Positions 1 through 9,816 of a DNA stretch of 64,000 nucleotides are shown piece by piece. The position numbers and the translations under genes were made by a program. The stretch is taken from assembly GCA_022575985.1 (NCBI GenBank), contig JAKSXM010000014.1:3720001-3784000 (forward strand). The letters run 5' to 3'. The DNA is from Anagrus nilaparvatae. Its lineage: Eukaryota; Arthropoda; Insecta; Hymenoptera; Mymaridae. The notes below the pieces were generated by a model. It was not told the origin of the DNA. It worked only from the letters and a program-made list of their open reading frames with translations, and did no database searches. Each line of letters starts with the position of its first letter. The first letter of the stretch is position 1.

Positions 1-32
1 AAATAAATCTAGGGAACCGTTTACCAGCCCTT

Positions 33-491
33 ATGGGGTTACAGGGATCTGGTCATTCACAAACCCCACAACAATTTTCAACTCAGGGAAGACAACAACA
101 AGCACTACCAATCAATTTCAACTCAATAAAATCCTACAACATTTTAACATTTAACGCAATAAATAAAATTCCAGTTTTAAAATTTTCAGACCAAAAAGGT
201 AATTTAAGATATCTACTTCTGGACACGGGTGCTAGTTTGTCTGTGATACATGAATCCTGAATCCCAACCCAAAATATACCATACATTAACAAAAATGAAA
301 TAGTATTAATTACAGGAATTTCAGACAAAACAATAAAGACCATTGAAACATACAATATTACGCTATATGAATTACCATGTAAATTTCACATTGTACAGAA
401 CGACTTCGCAGTGCAATCAGTCCACGGAATTTTAGGAAGTGATTTTTTGGATGAAAATAAAGTAATCATAGATTATAAAAAAAAGTTCTAA
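33..491 (+). pseudogene. Ty3/gypsy element, Gag end and aspartic protease (decayed)
   Basis: This frame encodes a retropepsin-type aspartic protease, the enzyme that cuts the Gag-Pol polyprotein of LTR retroelements. The active-site motif LLLDTGAS is clear about 65 residues in. The second conserved block, GILGSDFLDE, lies near the end in the same frame. The N-terminal 40 residues are Gln/Ser-rich and look like a Gag tail. One in-frame TGA at 258-260 breaks the frame just after the catalytic motif, and reading then runs on to a TAA at 489-491. The element enters from the left edge, so its 5' LTR and most of gag are not visible. The protease call is firm because two motifs are in the right order and spacing. 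The stop makes this copy non-functional. Confidence 0.8.
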
Positions 492-1099
492 GTTTGAGAA
501 ATAAAGAAATACCATTCTTTTATAAAAATGAAATAGAAGAAGAAATTTTAAATTCATCAGATACCCCAAATAAACAGGGAAAGTTTGGCCGACTACAGAA
601 GAAATGGTCCAGGAAAATGTGGAAAATTCAATAGCAAACATTTCTCTTAGAAAAATAAGAAAATTACGAAAAATTAAAAATTTTAAGGTCAAGGAAAATA
701 ATAACACAAATTCCTTTGATAGTAGTATAAACAAAATTTTAAGTATGCCAGAATTTGCTGATCAGCAAAAAGCTAGCAATAACAACAAAACTGCTGATGT
801 AAGTGCATTTTGTCATTCTGAAAAAGAAGCTTCTTTATATAACAATGAATTACATAATATGTTAAATAATATAAAAAATGATGAACAAGATATCTTGAAA
901 ACAAATATATTAAATTATGCAATTAAAAAAGGCAATTTTAACGAACTAAATAATATTTTAATAATATATACAGACAATTATGAGCCAAGGACCTTCCCAT
1001 TGACATACTTAGACCACATTGAACAGAAAAACAATAAAATTACAAAAATTGATAATGAAATTTTTACAACAGAAAATAACTAAATAACAGAAAAACCAA
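492..1099 (+). pseudogene. Ty3/gypsy pol linker between protease and RT
   Basis: An Asn/Lys/Ile-rich reading frame (604-1083, 159 codons) lies between protease and reverse transcriptase. It has no domain I recognise. Position and composition fit the poorly conserved spacer that precedes RT in Ty3/gypsy pol. It ends in TAA at 1081-1083, a few codons before the foldback insertion at 1100. The frame used here is the one that continues into RT on the far side of the insertion. Role inferred from position only. Confidence 0.5.
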
Positions 1100-2824
1100 C
1101 ACGGTTGGCTAGAAACAATTTTAAATAAAATTTGAAGGTACCTCCGAGATTCCAATGAATTTTGATTGTAGGGTACCTACAGGTCCTAAAAAAACAAAAA
1201 GGAAAAAAATCTCGGCGCTTTTTTATTTTTGCCCAAAATAGGGCTATCTCGGTGAATATTTTCAAAAAAACGTTTGAAAAAGAAATAATGAATTATAAAT
1301 CTTACAATTTTAATTGTAATATACTAGAATATGAAAGAAAAGTTAAATTTATACATTTTTATGTATTTTTAATTCACCTGCGCAGACCCAGATGTAATGG
1401 ATGGTCATTGAGGCTGTAAAGCTGACCTAGCTGAAAAAACTACATAAAAAACTACATACCCAGGACAAGATGTGATTTTGTCGGGGAAAATATACTTGAC
1501 GATTTCAACTATCATTTTTCTAGACCTTATAGGGTCTCGTCACTGTTTTTGGACACTTTTACTTTAGTCGAAACTGTGATTTTTTCAATTTTTTGAATTT
1601 GATGAAAAAACTAAGATTCAGATAAAATAAGTTAGGGAGATAGTACCCCCTAATCAGGAGTTTCCATTGGGGGTATGAGCAAAAAAAAGGGATTTGCTAT
1701 TTTCCGGGGATGGCAACTTAAGGGATGCTAGTAATTGGGGTAAAACTTCGAATTTACGCATGCGTAACGTTGACCAAGCCAATTCACAGTAGGCTTGCAT
1801 AATAATTTCACCAAGTCGAATGCTATACGCGTGCGTAATAAATCGACGCAAGAAATCTTTATTTTTGATATTTTGGATATTTTATCCATCAAGTTAAAAT
1901 CCCCTTAAAAAAGCAAATCCCCTATCTCCCAAAGAAAGCTTCTAACCAGGGAGGTATTATCCCCTTAAATGGGCTTACAACTATTGGAACATATTCATAG
2001 AGAGAGGTACTTGGGAAAAACTACCACCACAGTGGGAGGGGGGTGAAAAACGGATGGGTTCGGGGGGGGGGGGGTGGTATAATGTACTTAGAATAATTTC
2101 GTTTTAGGAACTTAGAATAATTTCGATGTAAGGACGTAGAATAATCCGGCTTTAGGCACTTGGAATAATATTGTTTGACTTTACTTAATCATTTAAAAAT
2201 TTCTATTACACATAAATATGTTCCATGCTTATTAATTGTGTTTACACAAGCCCGTTACAAATTTTTTTATCTTATTTTAAGTTTTTCCAACAAATTCGAA
2301 TAAATTGAAAATATCATAGTTTTGACTTTTTCACTTTTTTGACCTTTTTTGACTTCAGTAAAAGTGTCCAAAAACAGATCTGAAACCCTACATGGTCTAG
2401 AAAAATGATAGACGCAACATTCAAGTACACTTTTTCTAATAAAAAACACATCTTAACCCAGGTATGTAGTTTCTTATGTAGTTTTTTCAGCTAGGTCAGC
2501 TTTGCAGCCTCAATGACCATCCATTACATTTGGGTCTGCGCAGATGAGTTAAAAATACATAAAAATGTATAAATTTAACTTTTCTTTGATATTCTAGTAT
2601 ATTACAATTAAAATTGTAAGATTTATAATTCATTATTTCTTTTTCAAATGTTTTTTTGAAAATATTCACCGAGATAGCCCTATTTTGGGCAAAAATAAAA
2701 AAGCGCCGAGCGGATTTTTTTCTTTTTTATTTTTTTAGGACCTGTAGGTACCCTTCAGTCAAAATTCATCGGAATCTCGGAGGTATCTTCAAATTTTATT
2801 TAAAATTGTTTCTAGCCAACCGTG
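1100..2824. mobile_element. Foldback / non-autonomous DNA transposon inserted in gypsy pol
   Basis: The ends are a perfect inverted repeat, CACGGTTGGCT at 1100 and AGCCAACCGTG ending at 2824. The inverted similarity continues inward for about 520-555 bases on each side (to about 1620 and from about 2270) with small indels. The direct repeat CCAA flanks it at 1096-1099 and 2825-2828, a 4-bp target duplication. No transposase is encoded. The middle (about 1621-2269) holds a second partial inverted repeat rich in CCCCT/AGGGG and a copy of the small repeat listed at 1985. A terminal CAC with 4-bp duplication would fit a Chapaev-like member of the CMC superfamily, or Sola. I cannot settle the superfamily from ends alone. 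Confidence 0.85.
1985..2260. repeat. Small G-rich repeat, copy 1
   Basis: This segment is bounded by an 11-bp inverted repeat (TGGAACATATT from 1986, AATATGTTCCA ending at about 2225). It contains a G-rich run of more than ten Gs (about 2060-2075) and then four imperfect ~25-base units of the type ACTTAGAATAATTTCG. Just outside the right end is a short hairpin containing TTGTGTTTACACAA. The same architecture recurs at 56521-57940, and the right end alone recurs at 44537-44580. No coding potential seen. Confidence 0.5.
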
Positions 2825-3841
2825 CCAAGATACCAAAAAGTTTTAGATTTAGCAGAATTAGAACATTTAAAAAACACAAACGAATACAATATTATTAAAA
2901 ATTTAATTATAGAAAACAATGACATTTTTCAACTAAAAGGAGAAAAACTTACAAATGCACAAGACATAACTTTAAAAATTAGAACTAAAACTTCAGACCC
3001 TATTTACGTTAAACAATATTTTATCCCATATGGACAAAGGGCTGAAATAGAACGCCAAGTAAACGATATGTTAGAACAGGGAATAATTGAACACTCAGAC
3101 TCACCTTACAGTTTTCCTATATTTCTCATTCCGAAAAAACCATACAGTTCAGGAAAAATCGAATTTCGATTTATTACAGACCTAAGAGAATTAAATAAGG
3201 AAATTTTGGACCAAGAATTTCCCATCCCCAGCATAAGTGAAATAATAGACTCTCTTAAAGATGCAAAATACTTTTCAACCCCAGATATGTATTCGGGATT
3301 TACGCAACTGCTATTAGACCCAGCTGACCGAGAAAAAATAGCCTTTTCAACCCATAATACTCATTTTAATTTTACAAGAAGCTATTTTGGAGTGAAAAAT
3401 GTCCCTAAATGCTTCCAAGCAATGGTAGCAAAATTATTAAATGGTATACCTAACCTAAAAATATATAAAGATGATATCCTCATATACACAAAAGATATAA
3501 AAACACATATACATACTTTTCAACTGTTATTCCAAAAACTAAGAGAAGCAAATCTAAAACTTCAAATAAAAAAATGTACATTTTTAAAACGGGAACTAGT
3601 ATATCAAGGATTTAAAATTTCAGAAAAAGGAGTTGAAACGGATCCAAGGAAAATCTCAGCTATAATAAAAATGCCGCCGCCAAAAACTATAAAGCAAGTC
3701 AGAATTTTTAATGGAATGACAAACTATTACAGAAAATATAACAAAAACTATGCAAATATAGCTCGTCCTCTGACAAACTTACTAAAAAAGGACACGCCAT
3801 TTAAATGGACCGAAAAAAAGAAAAATTATGTACAGCACTAG
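2825..3841 (+). pseudogene. Ty3/gypsy reverse transcriptase
   Basis: This is the reverse transcriptase domain of the gypsy pol. Readable motifs in order are RFITDLRELN, a motif-A block PDMYSGF that keeps the catalytic Asp, RSYFGVKNVPKCFQ, the catalytic YKDDILIY, and the thumb/connection block with FNGMTNYYRKY. The ORF opens exactly at the right edge of the foldback element, so its apparent start is created by the insertion and is not a native start. Taking out the insertion plus one CCAA copy leaves the frame continuous with the linker upstream. Reading shifts to another frame near 3805-3841, where RNase H begins. Identity is firm and function is lost. Confidence 0.88.
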
Positions 3842-4140
3842 TTTTAATATTTCCGGACCTAGAAACTGAATTCACACTGTATACAGACAGTAACGGGTAT
3901 GCAATAGGATGTTGTCTATGTCAAAGGCCTAAGGGTAAAGAAAATCCCGTAAGCTACATTTTACTAATTTTAACAGCCAATGAACGGAAATTCTCAACTT
4001 ATGAAAAAGAGTTCTTTTCTATTTACTGGTCGATTGACCAGCTAAGAGGATATTTGTACAAACATTTTACAGTTTACAGCGATCATAGACCATTATCATT
4101 TTGTGAAAAATCAGAAAAAAATAAACGAGTTTTAAAATAG
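3805..4140 (+). pseudogene. Ty3/gypsy RNase H
   Basis: RNase H domain, which removes the RNA strand during reverse transcription. The block LYTDSNGYAIG keeps the first catalytic Asp, and later blocks include STYEKEFFSIYW and VYSDHRPLSF. It overlaps the end of the RT frame by about 37 bases in a different phase, so a single-base indel separates the two. A TAG at 4138-4140 stops it, and the same frame then reopens with the expected DFTIIYLKGKANVVANCLSR connection. The stop is therefore a nonsense change in a continuous domain. Confidence 0.82.
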
Positions 4141-5118
4141 CGACATGAACTTTCCGACTTAGATTTTACAATAATATACCTTAAAGGTAAAGCAAATGTA
4201 GTGGCGAATTGCCTAAGTAGACAAATAGAGATGCCACAAGAATCTTATGTCTCAACTCGTGCACAAAAATATAAACAAGAAAACTCAAACATTAGTAATA
4301 AAAATTTTGAAGATAAACTAGATAAAAACAATACGAATACACAGAAAAAAGCTCAAAAACAGAGAAACTGTAAAAAACAAAAAAAAGTAGACAAACAGCC
4401 ATTGCCTAAAAATAAAAGAGGCAGACCTCCTAAAGCAAAAAGCATTAATATTCAAAATACAGATAGTGAATTATCTACAGAATCTGAATCTAGTGATGAT
4501 GAAACATCCGAAATGTCAGATAATGATAACATAATCAATAATGACAATATAAATTTACAGTATAATAATAATTTAAATTTAAGCAATTTAGTATATGTAA
4601 AAGATTTATTACAATTTAGAATAGATAATATAATTTATTTTATAGACGAAAATGGAAAAGCTTTGTGTAAAGGTGCAATTAATTTAATAAAAGCAGGAAA
4701 AATACAAAGTTATTCTAAAAACAAAATTAATACTTTAAATATTCAAAAACATAGAAATAAAATTTATTTCGGTTTACGCATTAATCCTAAAGAATCAATT
4801 AAGTTAGTCTTAAAAAATATAGAAAAATTAATTTTACAAGTAATCGAATATCTTAACAATTTTAATAATAAGAATAATTTAAGTATCGCAGAGAGCATAT
4901 TTATAGCTAACGTATCTTTTACAGATACACTAAAGTTAATACATAAAATTGCTGACAATAAGTTTAAAATAATAGTTTTTAAGCAATCTTTAAGTTATGT
5001 ACAAGAAAAAGACAGAGAATCTATTTTTAAAGAATTTCATGAATTGCCTACGGCAGGACATAGAGGTCAAAAAGCCACTATTCAAAAAATTCGCGAGTCC
5101 TATAATGGGAAAATTTAA
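4141..5118 (+). pseudogene. Ty3/gypsy RNase H end, charged linker and integrase N-terminus
   Basis: After the RNase H end motif (NVVANCLSR), the frame carries a long low-complexity linker. It is Lys/Gln/Asn-rich, contains KNKRGRPPKAK, which resembles an AT-hook, and then an acidic Ser/Glu/Asp run. The C-terminal 40 residues contain FHELPTAGHRGQKAT, the HHCC zinc-binding N-terminal domain of gypsy-type integrase. The frame ends at 5116-5118, and the second zinc half (CLNCQLRQ) is found in the next frame, so an indel lies between. The AT-hook-like motif in this linker is unusual, and its role is unknown. Confidence 0.7.
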
Positions 5119-5126
5119 AAGAATAT

Positions 5127-5603
5127 GTGCAAACAAAAATTAGCTTATGTTTGAATTGTCAATTACGGCAAATTTCACGCCGCAGAGTCAAATTACCGAT
5201 GAAATTAACCCAATGTCCAGGGGCGGTATTTGAAAGAGTATCAATTGATATTATGCGTCCTATAGGAAATGTATCAGCTGATGGCTACAAATATATATTA
5301 ATAATACAATGTCAATTGTCTAAATTTTTAGTAGCTGTTCCTCTCAAAAATGTCGATACACCTACGGTAGCCACGGCATTTATTAACAATTTTGTATGTT
5401 ATTTTGGATCTCCAAAAATATTACTTTCAGACAGGGGTTCTCAATTCATAAGTAACCTAATGAAAGCAGTAGCTAAACGGTTCACAATAAAGAGAATTAC
5501 GACTACTAGCTATTCGCCAACCTCAAACGGAATGGTAGAACGTTCAAATCATGTAATTACAGAATATCTTAGAAATTACACAAATAAATACAAAGATTTA
5601 TAA
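5127..5603 (+). pseudogene. Ty3/gypsy integrase catalytic core
   Basis: DDE integrase core that inserts the cDNA. The zinc half CLNCQLRQ opens the frame. The three catalytic positions are visible as SIDIMRP (first Asp), LSDRGSQF (second Asp) and NGMVERSN (Glu), with normal spacing. A stop at 5601-5603 and a frame change break the link to the C-terminal part. All catalytic residues remain, so decay is by frame breaks rather than loss of the active site. Confidence 0.85.
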
Positions 5604-5613
5604 ATTTAGAAAG

Positions 5614-6068
5614 ATGTATATAAATTTTGCCAGTTTTTGCTATAATAATACTGTACACAGTTCAATTGGTTACTGCCCACATGAAACTGTATTCGGTTTA
5701 CTAGCTTGCATGCCTTCAGAAGCTAAAATAAAAGAATCTGAAAAATTACCAACTTATAAAAATTACTTAATAGATTTAGTCTCGCGACTGATAGGCATAC
5801 GACAAATTGCAACTTATACAACGCAAAATTAACATCAAAACAATATTATGATAGAAATTTAAATATCACGGAATTTGAAATAGGCAATATAGTTTTCTTA
5901 GCAAAAGGGGGCGAAACCTCAAAACCGGACGATCCATATACAGGACCATTTCAAATTACACAAAAATTTTCTGATTATAATGTAAAAATTCAAAAGGTCC
6001 GAACAAACTCGACCCAAATAGTTCACGTTAGAAGGCTAAAAAAACCAACAGTAAAAGCTAAACTTTAA
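5614..6068 (+). pseudogene. Ty3/gypsy integrase C-terminal part
   Basis: The first piece (5614-5832) continues the core end with YNNTVHSSIGYCPHETVFG, typical of gypsy integrases just after the catalytic Glu. From 5832 the reading moves to another frame and ends at a TAA at 6066-6068. That part contains DDPYTGPFQI, the GPY/F module that ends many gypsy integrases, followed by VHVRRLKKP. Together these mark the end of pol. Confidence 0.75.
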
Positions 6069-6157
6069 ATATGAATTCTTTACAAAATACTCTCTTTTCT
6101 TGTACATAAAAATAAAATATAAAATATATATGACTCATTTTCATAAAAACTAAGTTA

Positions 6158-6179
6158 TTTTAATTTTTTTTTCTTTTAG
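6158..6179 (+). promoter_or_regulatory. Possible splice acceptor for env mRNA
   Basis: A T-rich tract ending in CTTTTAG lies between the pol stop and the env ATG at 6237. Env of insect gypsy-type elements is made from a spliced RNA, so an acceptor is expected here. This rests on position and consensus only. Confidence 0.3.
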
Positions 6180-6236
6180 CTTATATTTAAATATATTCTA
6201 ATTACTAATATATAATTATTTTGTTTAGATATCATT

Positions 6237-7957
6237 ATGCAGAAATGTGTGCTCATCATTTTATGCTTTAGAATCATAAGCTCTGAGTTTCTAATAGGAT
6301 TTGACTGTGGCAGCGCTACTAGCAATGTAACTACAATTTCTTGAACAATCATACCTAATTGTAATGTAGAAAAACCAAAGGTCGAAACGAATAACGAATA
6401 TATTGCGCTGCTACAGCTCCAAGAATACGAAAAACTCAAAGTTTAACAATGCTTAATAGAAATTCATCGAGTAGTCTAATCATGCAACGGGTAATTCAAC
6501 TATGTGAAACCCATAGAAAGAGCCGAAGAAACTTTCATCATAGAGGTCAGTTCAGAAACATGTAAAAACACCCACGAAACGAGAATTTATAAATACGATA
6601 ATAGTCACATAATTACTAATTTAAATATAAATGAAACAAAAACAGTACCAATCGTATTTTGTGGTTCGGCTGAAAATAATGAATGTACAGGTGGATTTTA
6701 TTCCGACCAATATGGGACATTTTCACATGCTTTTGTATAAGGCCACATTAAAATTACATTATCACAACAGAAGATGCAACATTAGATTTACATTCTAACT
6801 TAGTACGCTTAAATTCAGGTGTATCTTGTGAGTTCAATAAATATCATTGTATGGATATACAATTCGGCCACACTTTCTGTAATAATTTGGAAGGTAAAGG
6901 CTGTATTTCGGATCATTATACTATTTTATATTACGAATATGCCGAAAAGGTAACCGATTTTACAGATATCAAAAATAACATTACAACATATATATTAAAC
7001 TCACAACATACAACCTTTGCTTTTAAAATAACAGAGCAAACTTCTATTTGTCAAATACCAGCGTTAAGAACCACTATATTGCCACTCCACCCCGCATACT
7101 AATCCTAAATAATAAAAAAGTTGTATTAAATCAAATTTTGCAACATATCCCTATCGGAAATACGGGAGTCCAAGATTTAGATCTATTTACATACATAAAT
7201 CAAAAATTTTTTTTTATAAAACACCATATTAATTTACAAGCAGATAAATATTTACATATGTTGAGAAAAGAATGTGAACTAGAAAAATCCATACTCCAAA
7301 ATAACCAAATCCTAGCCATATTATCCCCTGATCATTTTGCATATTCAAAATTTGGAATTGGTCATTACGCAAAAGTAGTCGCAAGAGTTGTTTACGTAAT
7401 ACGTTGTAAACCTATCAGAGTACAAATGGTACGAACTGACCATTGTTATAACGAATTACTAGTCTTAAAAAACAATAAAACATTAAAATTTTTAACTCCA
7501 ATAACTAGAATACTTGTAAGTCAAGCAACTGAGGTAAGCTGCTCAACGATTTTACCACCAATTTTTAAAATCAATGATGTTTGGCTGAAATTTTTACCAA
7601 ACCCATTACCAGCAAAAGAGCCAGTTATTTTGAAGCCAGACATCAAAATTTCTTGGAATTATGAGCCGATAAAAAATCTGGCAACAAGCGGAATTTATTC
7701 CGAAACAGAAATAGAAAATCTACAAAAAAGTATTTTGTTCCCAATGGGTCGCAAATCACTATTAAGCAGTATAGCAAGATCATTGAATGGCGAAACCTCA
7801 ATACATCAAGATTTATACAAAAATTTACTCACACAAAACTCAATATATACAATCATAGACAACTTCTACGAAACAGTAAAAAAGGATTTTTGGGACTTTA
7901 GCTTGACATCAGCCGGAATTTTAGGAATACTTTCCATATTATACTTTATTAAGTCAA
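6237..7957 (+). pseudogene. Envelope-like glycoprotein of the gypsy element (main part)
   Basis: An env-like gene follows pol, as in errantivirus-type elements. The first 20 codons after ATG 6237 form a hydrophobic signal-peptide-like stretch followed by FDCGS. A Cys-rich ectodomain follows in several frames broken by stops (for example before 6504 and at about 6738). The longest open part (7048 to the insertion) is the C-terminal ectodomain, ending in a hydrophobic segment with the core GILGILSILYFI that looks like a membrane anchor. The Cys pattern reminds me of glycoproteins of chuvirus-like insect mononegaviruses that retroelements have captured, rather than the baculovirus F type. This is a low-confidence resemblance from memory. 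The gene is interrupted by a LINE at 7958. It is an old, broken copy. Confidence 0.6.
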
Positions 7958-8936
7958 ACAAAGAGAGGGAAGGAATTGACCGCGCAAAGGCTACTTCGTG
8001 CCAGATCAGCCTAAGCAAATGGCAAGAACGTTGGACCGACTACGCGAAGAGCAAATGGACCAAGAGGTTGATAGGAGAGATATCACCTTGGATAAATAGA
8101 GGGCATGAGGACACTAATTATTTTTTGACCCAATTGCTAAGCGGACATGGACTTTTTTGCTCCTACCTCTTTCGGATCCAGAAGATGAATAGTGCTGAAT
8201 GTATATACTGTCCTGGCAAAGACGACACGCCGGAACACACATTCTTCAAATACGATAGGTGGGCTGCTAAAAAGTTTCAATTAGAAGCTAACATCGGTCA
8301 AATTACACCTGAAAATGTGGTTGGCCTGATGCTTCGAAATGAAGAAGTATGGTTCGTCGTCAGCCAGTATATGGAGCACATACTCCGCACCAAAAAACCT
8401 GAAGTCCAAGGTATAGGCTAATATTGAGACGTACTGCGGTTTATCCAGATGACTGCAGGTATTGCACTAACATACAACCATTCCTGCACTTAATTTTAAT
8501 ACCGCAATCACTCGAAGATGGTAGCATAATAATTATTTATTTATTTATTTATATATTTATATATTTATTTATTACCTTCTCTTTTGACGATAATAGGAAA
8601 TGACTTATATTTCAACTAACATATATTTTATTGAAGATGACAGCATAAAAAAATGGAATTTTAATCAGATGGAACGACGGAGTCCTGAACCAGACTGGCG
8701 AGTCATTGGACACAAGTCAAAAGATGGAGTTCACGACTAGAACTAAATGGCCTTGAACCTGTCCTTAAGTAATGTGAAAACGGTCCCAGGATAGGCTCGC
8801 ATAAGGTAGGAAGGGACTGGAGTTTTAGTGGGTAAAGGCAAACTAAGTCGAGCCCCACATAACTGTCAGTCCGGATGCTGAACAGTATGCGTAATGCATT
8901 TCTCCACTTCCTACAAAAAAAAAAAAAAAAAAAAAA
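7958..8936 (+). mobile_element. R1-clade LINE family A, 5'-truncated 3' end
   Basis: This is the 3' end of a non-LTR retrotransposon inserted in env. Its frame ends at 8421 and encodes the ORF2 C-terminus of R1-clade elements, with the blocks YFLTQLLSGHGLF and the zinc-like CIYCPGKDDTPEHTFF. A 3' UTR with ATTT repeats (8530-8575) and a terminal poly(A) of about 25 bases follow. Flanks carry a 17-bp target duplication (7941-7957 and 8937-8953) with one mismatch. The LINE reading is fused in frame to env, giving an artificial hybrid ORF (7048-8421). Env resumes in frame after the second duplication copy. Confidence 0.88.
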
Positions 8937-8937
8937 A

Positions 8938-9051
8938 TACTTCATTAAGTCAATTCTAACAGCAATACTAAATTTCTTCCAATTACAACGAATATACGGA
9001 TTTTCATTTTATTTATTGTGTGCAATTTTACATCTCTTACTAATTTCCTAA
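8938..9051 (+). pseudogene. Envelope-like glycoprotein, displaced C-terminus
   Basis: Beyond the LINE, the second copy of the target duplication continues the env frame for 38 codons to a TAA at 9049-9051. The segment is strongly hydrophobic (a run around YGFSFYLLCAILHLLL) and would be a second membrane or tail segment. It is recognised only because phase and target duplication agree. Confidence 0.6.
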
Positions 9052-9816
9052 TACCTTTCAAATTACGAAAATAAAAATACAAATAATCATTCACAAATCA
9101 AAATAGATCCAACAATAGAATATCAAACTAACAAAGACTAAATAAAAATTAATATGATGCAAGATATACATACTAATCCCCCTCCACTACCCACCAATGC
9201 TCCAGCCATTGAACCCACATCATACCATTCATTCGATAAAAAATTCAAGTTTTATCAAATAAATTAACAAATTACACCTTATTTTTCTCAATATATCCTA
9301 ATATTATTATCATTATTAACTTTTTACTTTGATATTCCAAAATCAAACTTTTTGACAGTTTTAAACAAAATTTAAAACTCCCAAAAGCTAAGCGGGGAGG
9401 AATACCTAAAGGTACCGAAGTACCTAAAGTAAGGGAACCTTACACAATTTGAATTAATAGAACAAATTAATAAAATTTTTTAGTCATTAACAATTAAAAA
9501 AATTTTATTTAAAAAATTATAAAAAAATTATAAAATTTTTGCTAACATTATTTTTTATAAAAAATATATATATATATAACTTACTAACAATACATAAAAT
9601 AAACTTTTGTAAAATGACAACACTGTAATTTGCAACGTAAGATAAACTTGCAAGTCAATGCACTCTAACAAAAAATAAATGTAAAAATCGCATAATTTCC
9701 AATGAAAAGTAAATTAAAAATTTTGTAAAATACTCTGATACTAATATTTTATCTGGTTATCGAACCAGATCAAAAATAAAAACTAACATTTTTATTTTAG
9801 AAACTAGGGGTGGAGA
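9052..9816 (+). other. 3' region of the gypsy element with two candidate polypurine tracts
   Basis: No gene is seen here. The sequence is AT-rich. Two purine tracts could prime plus-strand synthesis: AGCGGGGAGGAA at 9391-9402, and one at 9801-9816 (AAACTAGGGGTGGAGA). The second is followed at 9817 by TGTTATTC, a plausible LTR start. The matching 5' LTR is outside the window, so the LTR cannot be confirmed by comparison. Confidence 0.35.

Noticed and set aside
7048..8421. A single 457-residue protein
   Set aside because: It is an artificial fusion of Env and a LINE tail across a target-site duplication.
9391..9402. AGCGGGGAGGAA as the gypsy 3' polypurine tract marking the LTR
   Set aside because: Not followed by a TG start. 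The tract at 9801-9816 followed by TGTT is preferred. Neither can be confirmed without the 5' LTR.
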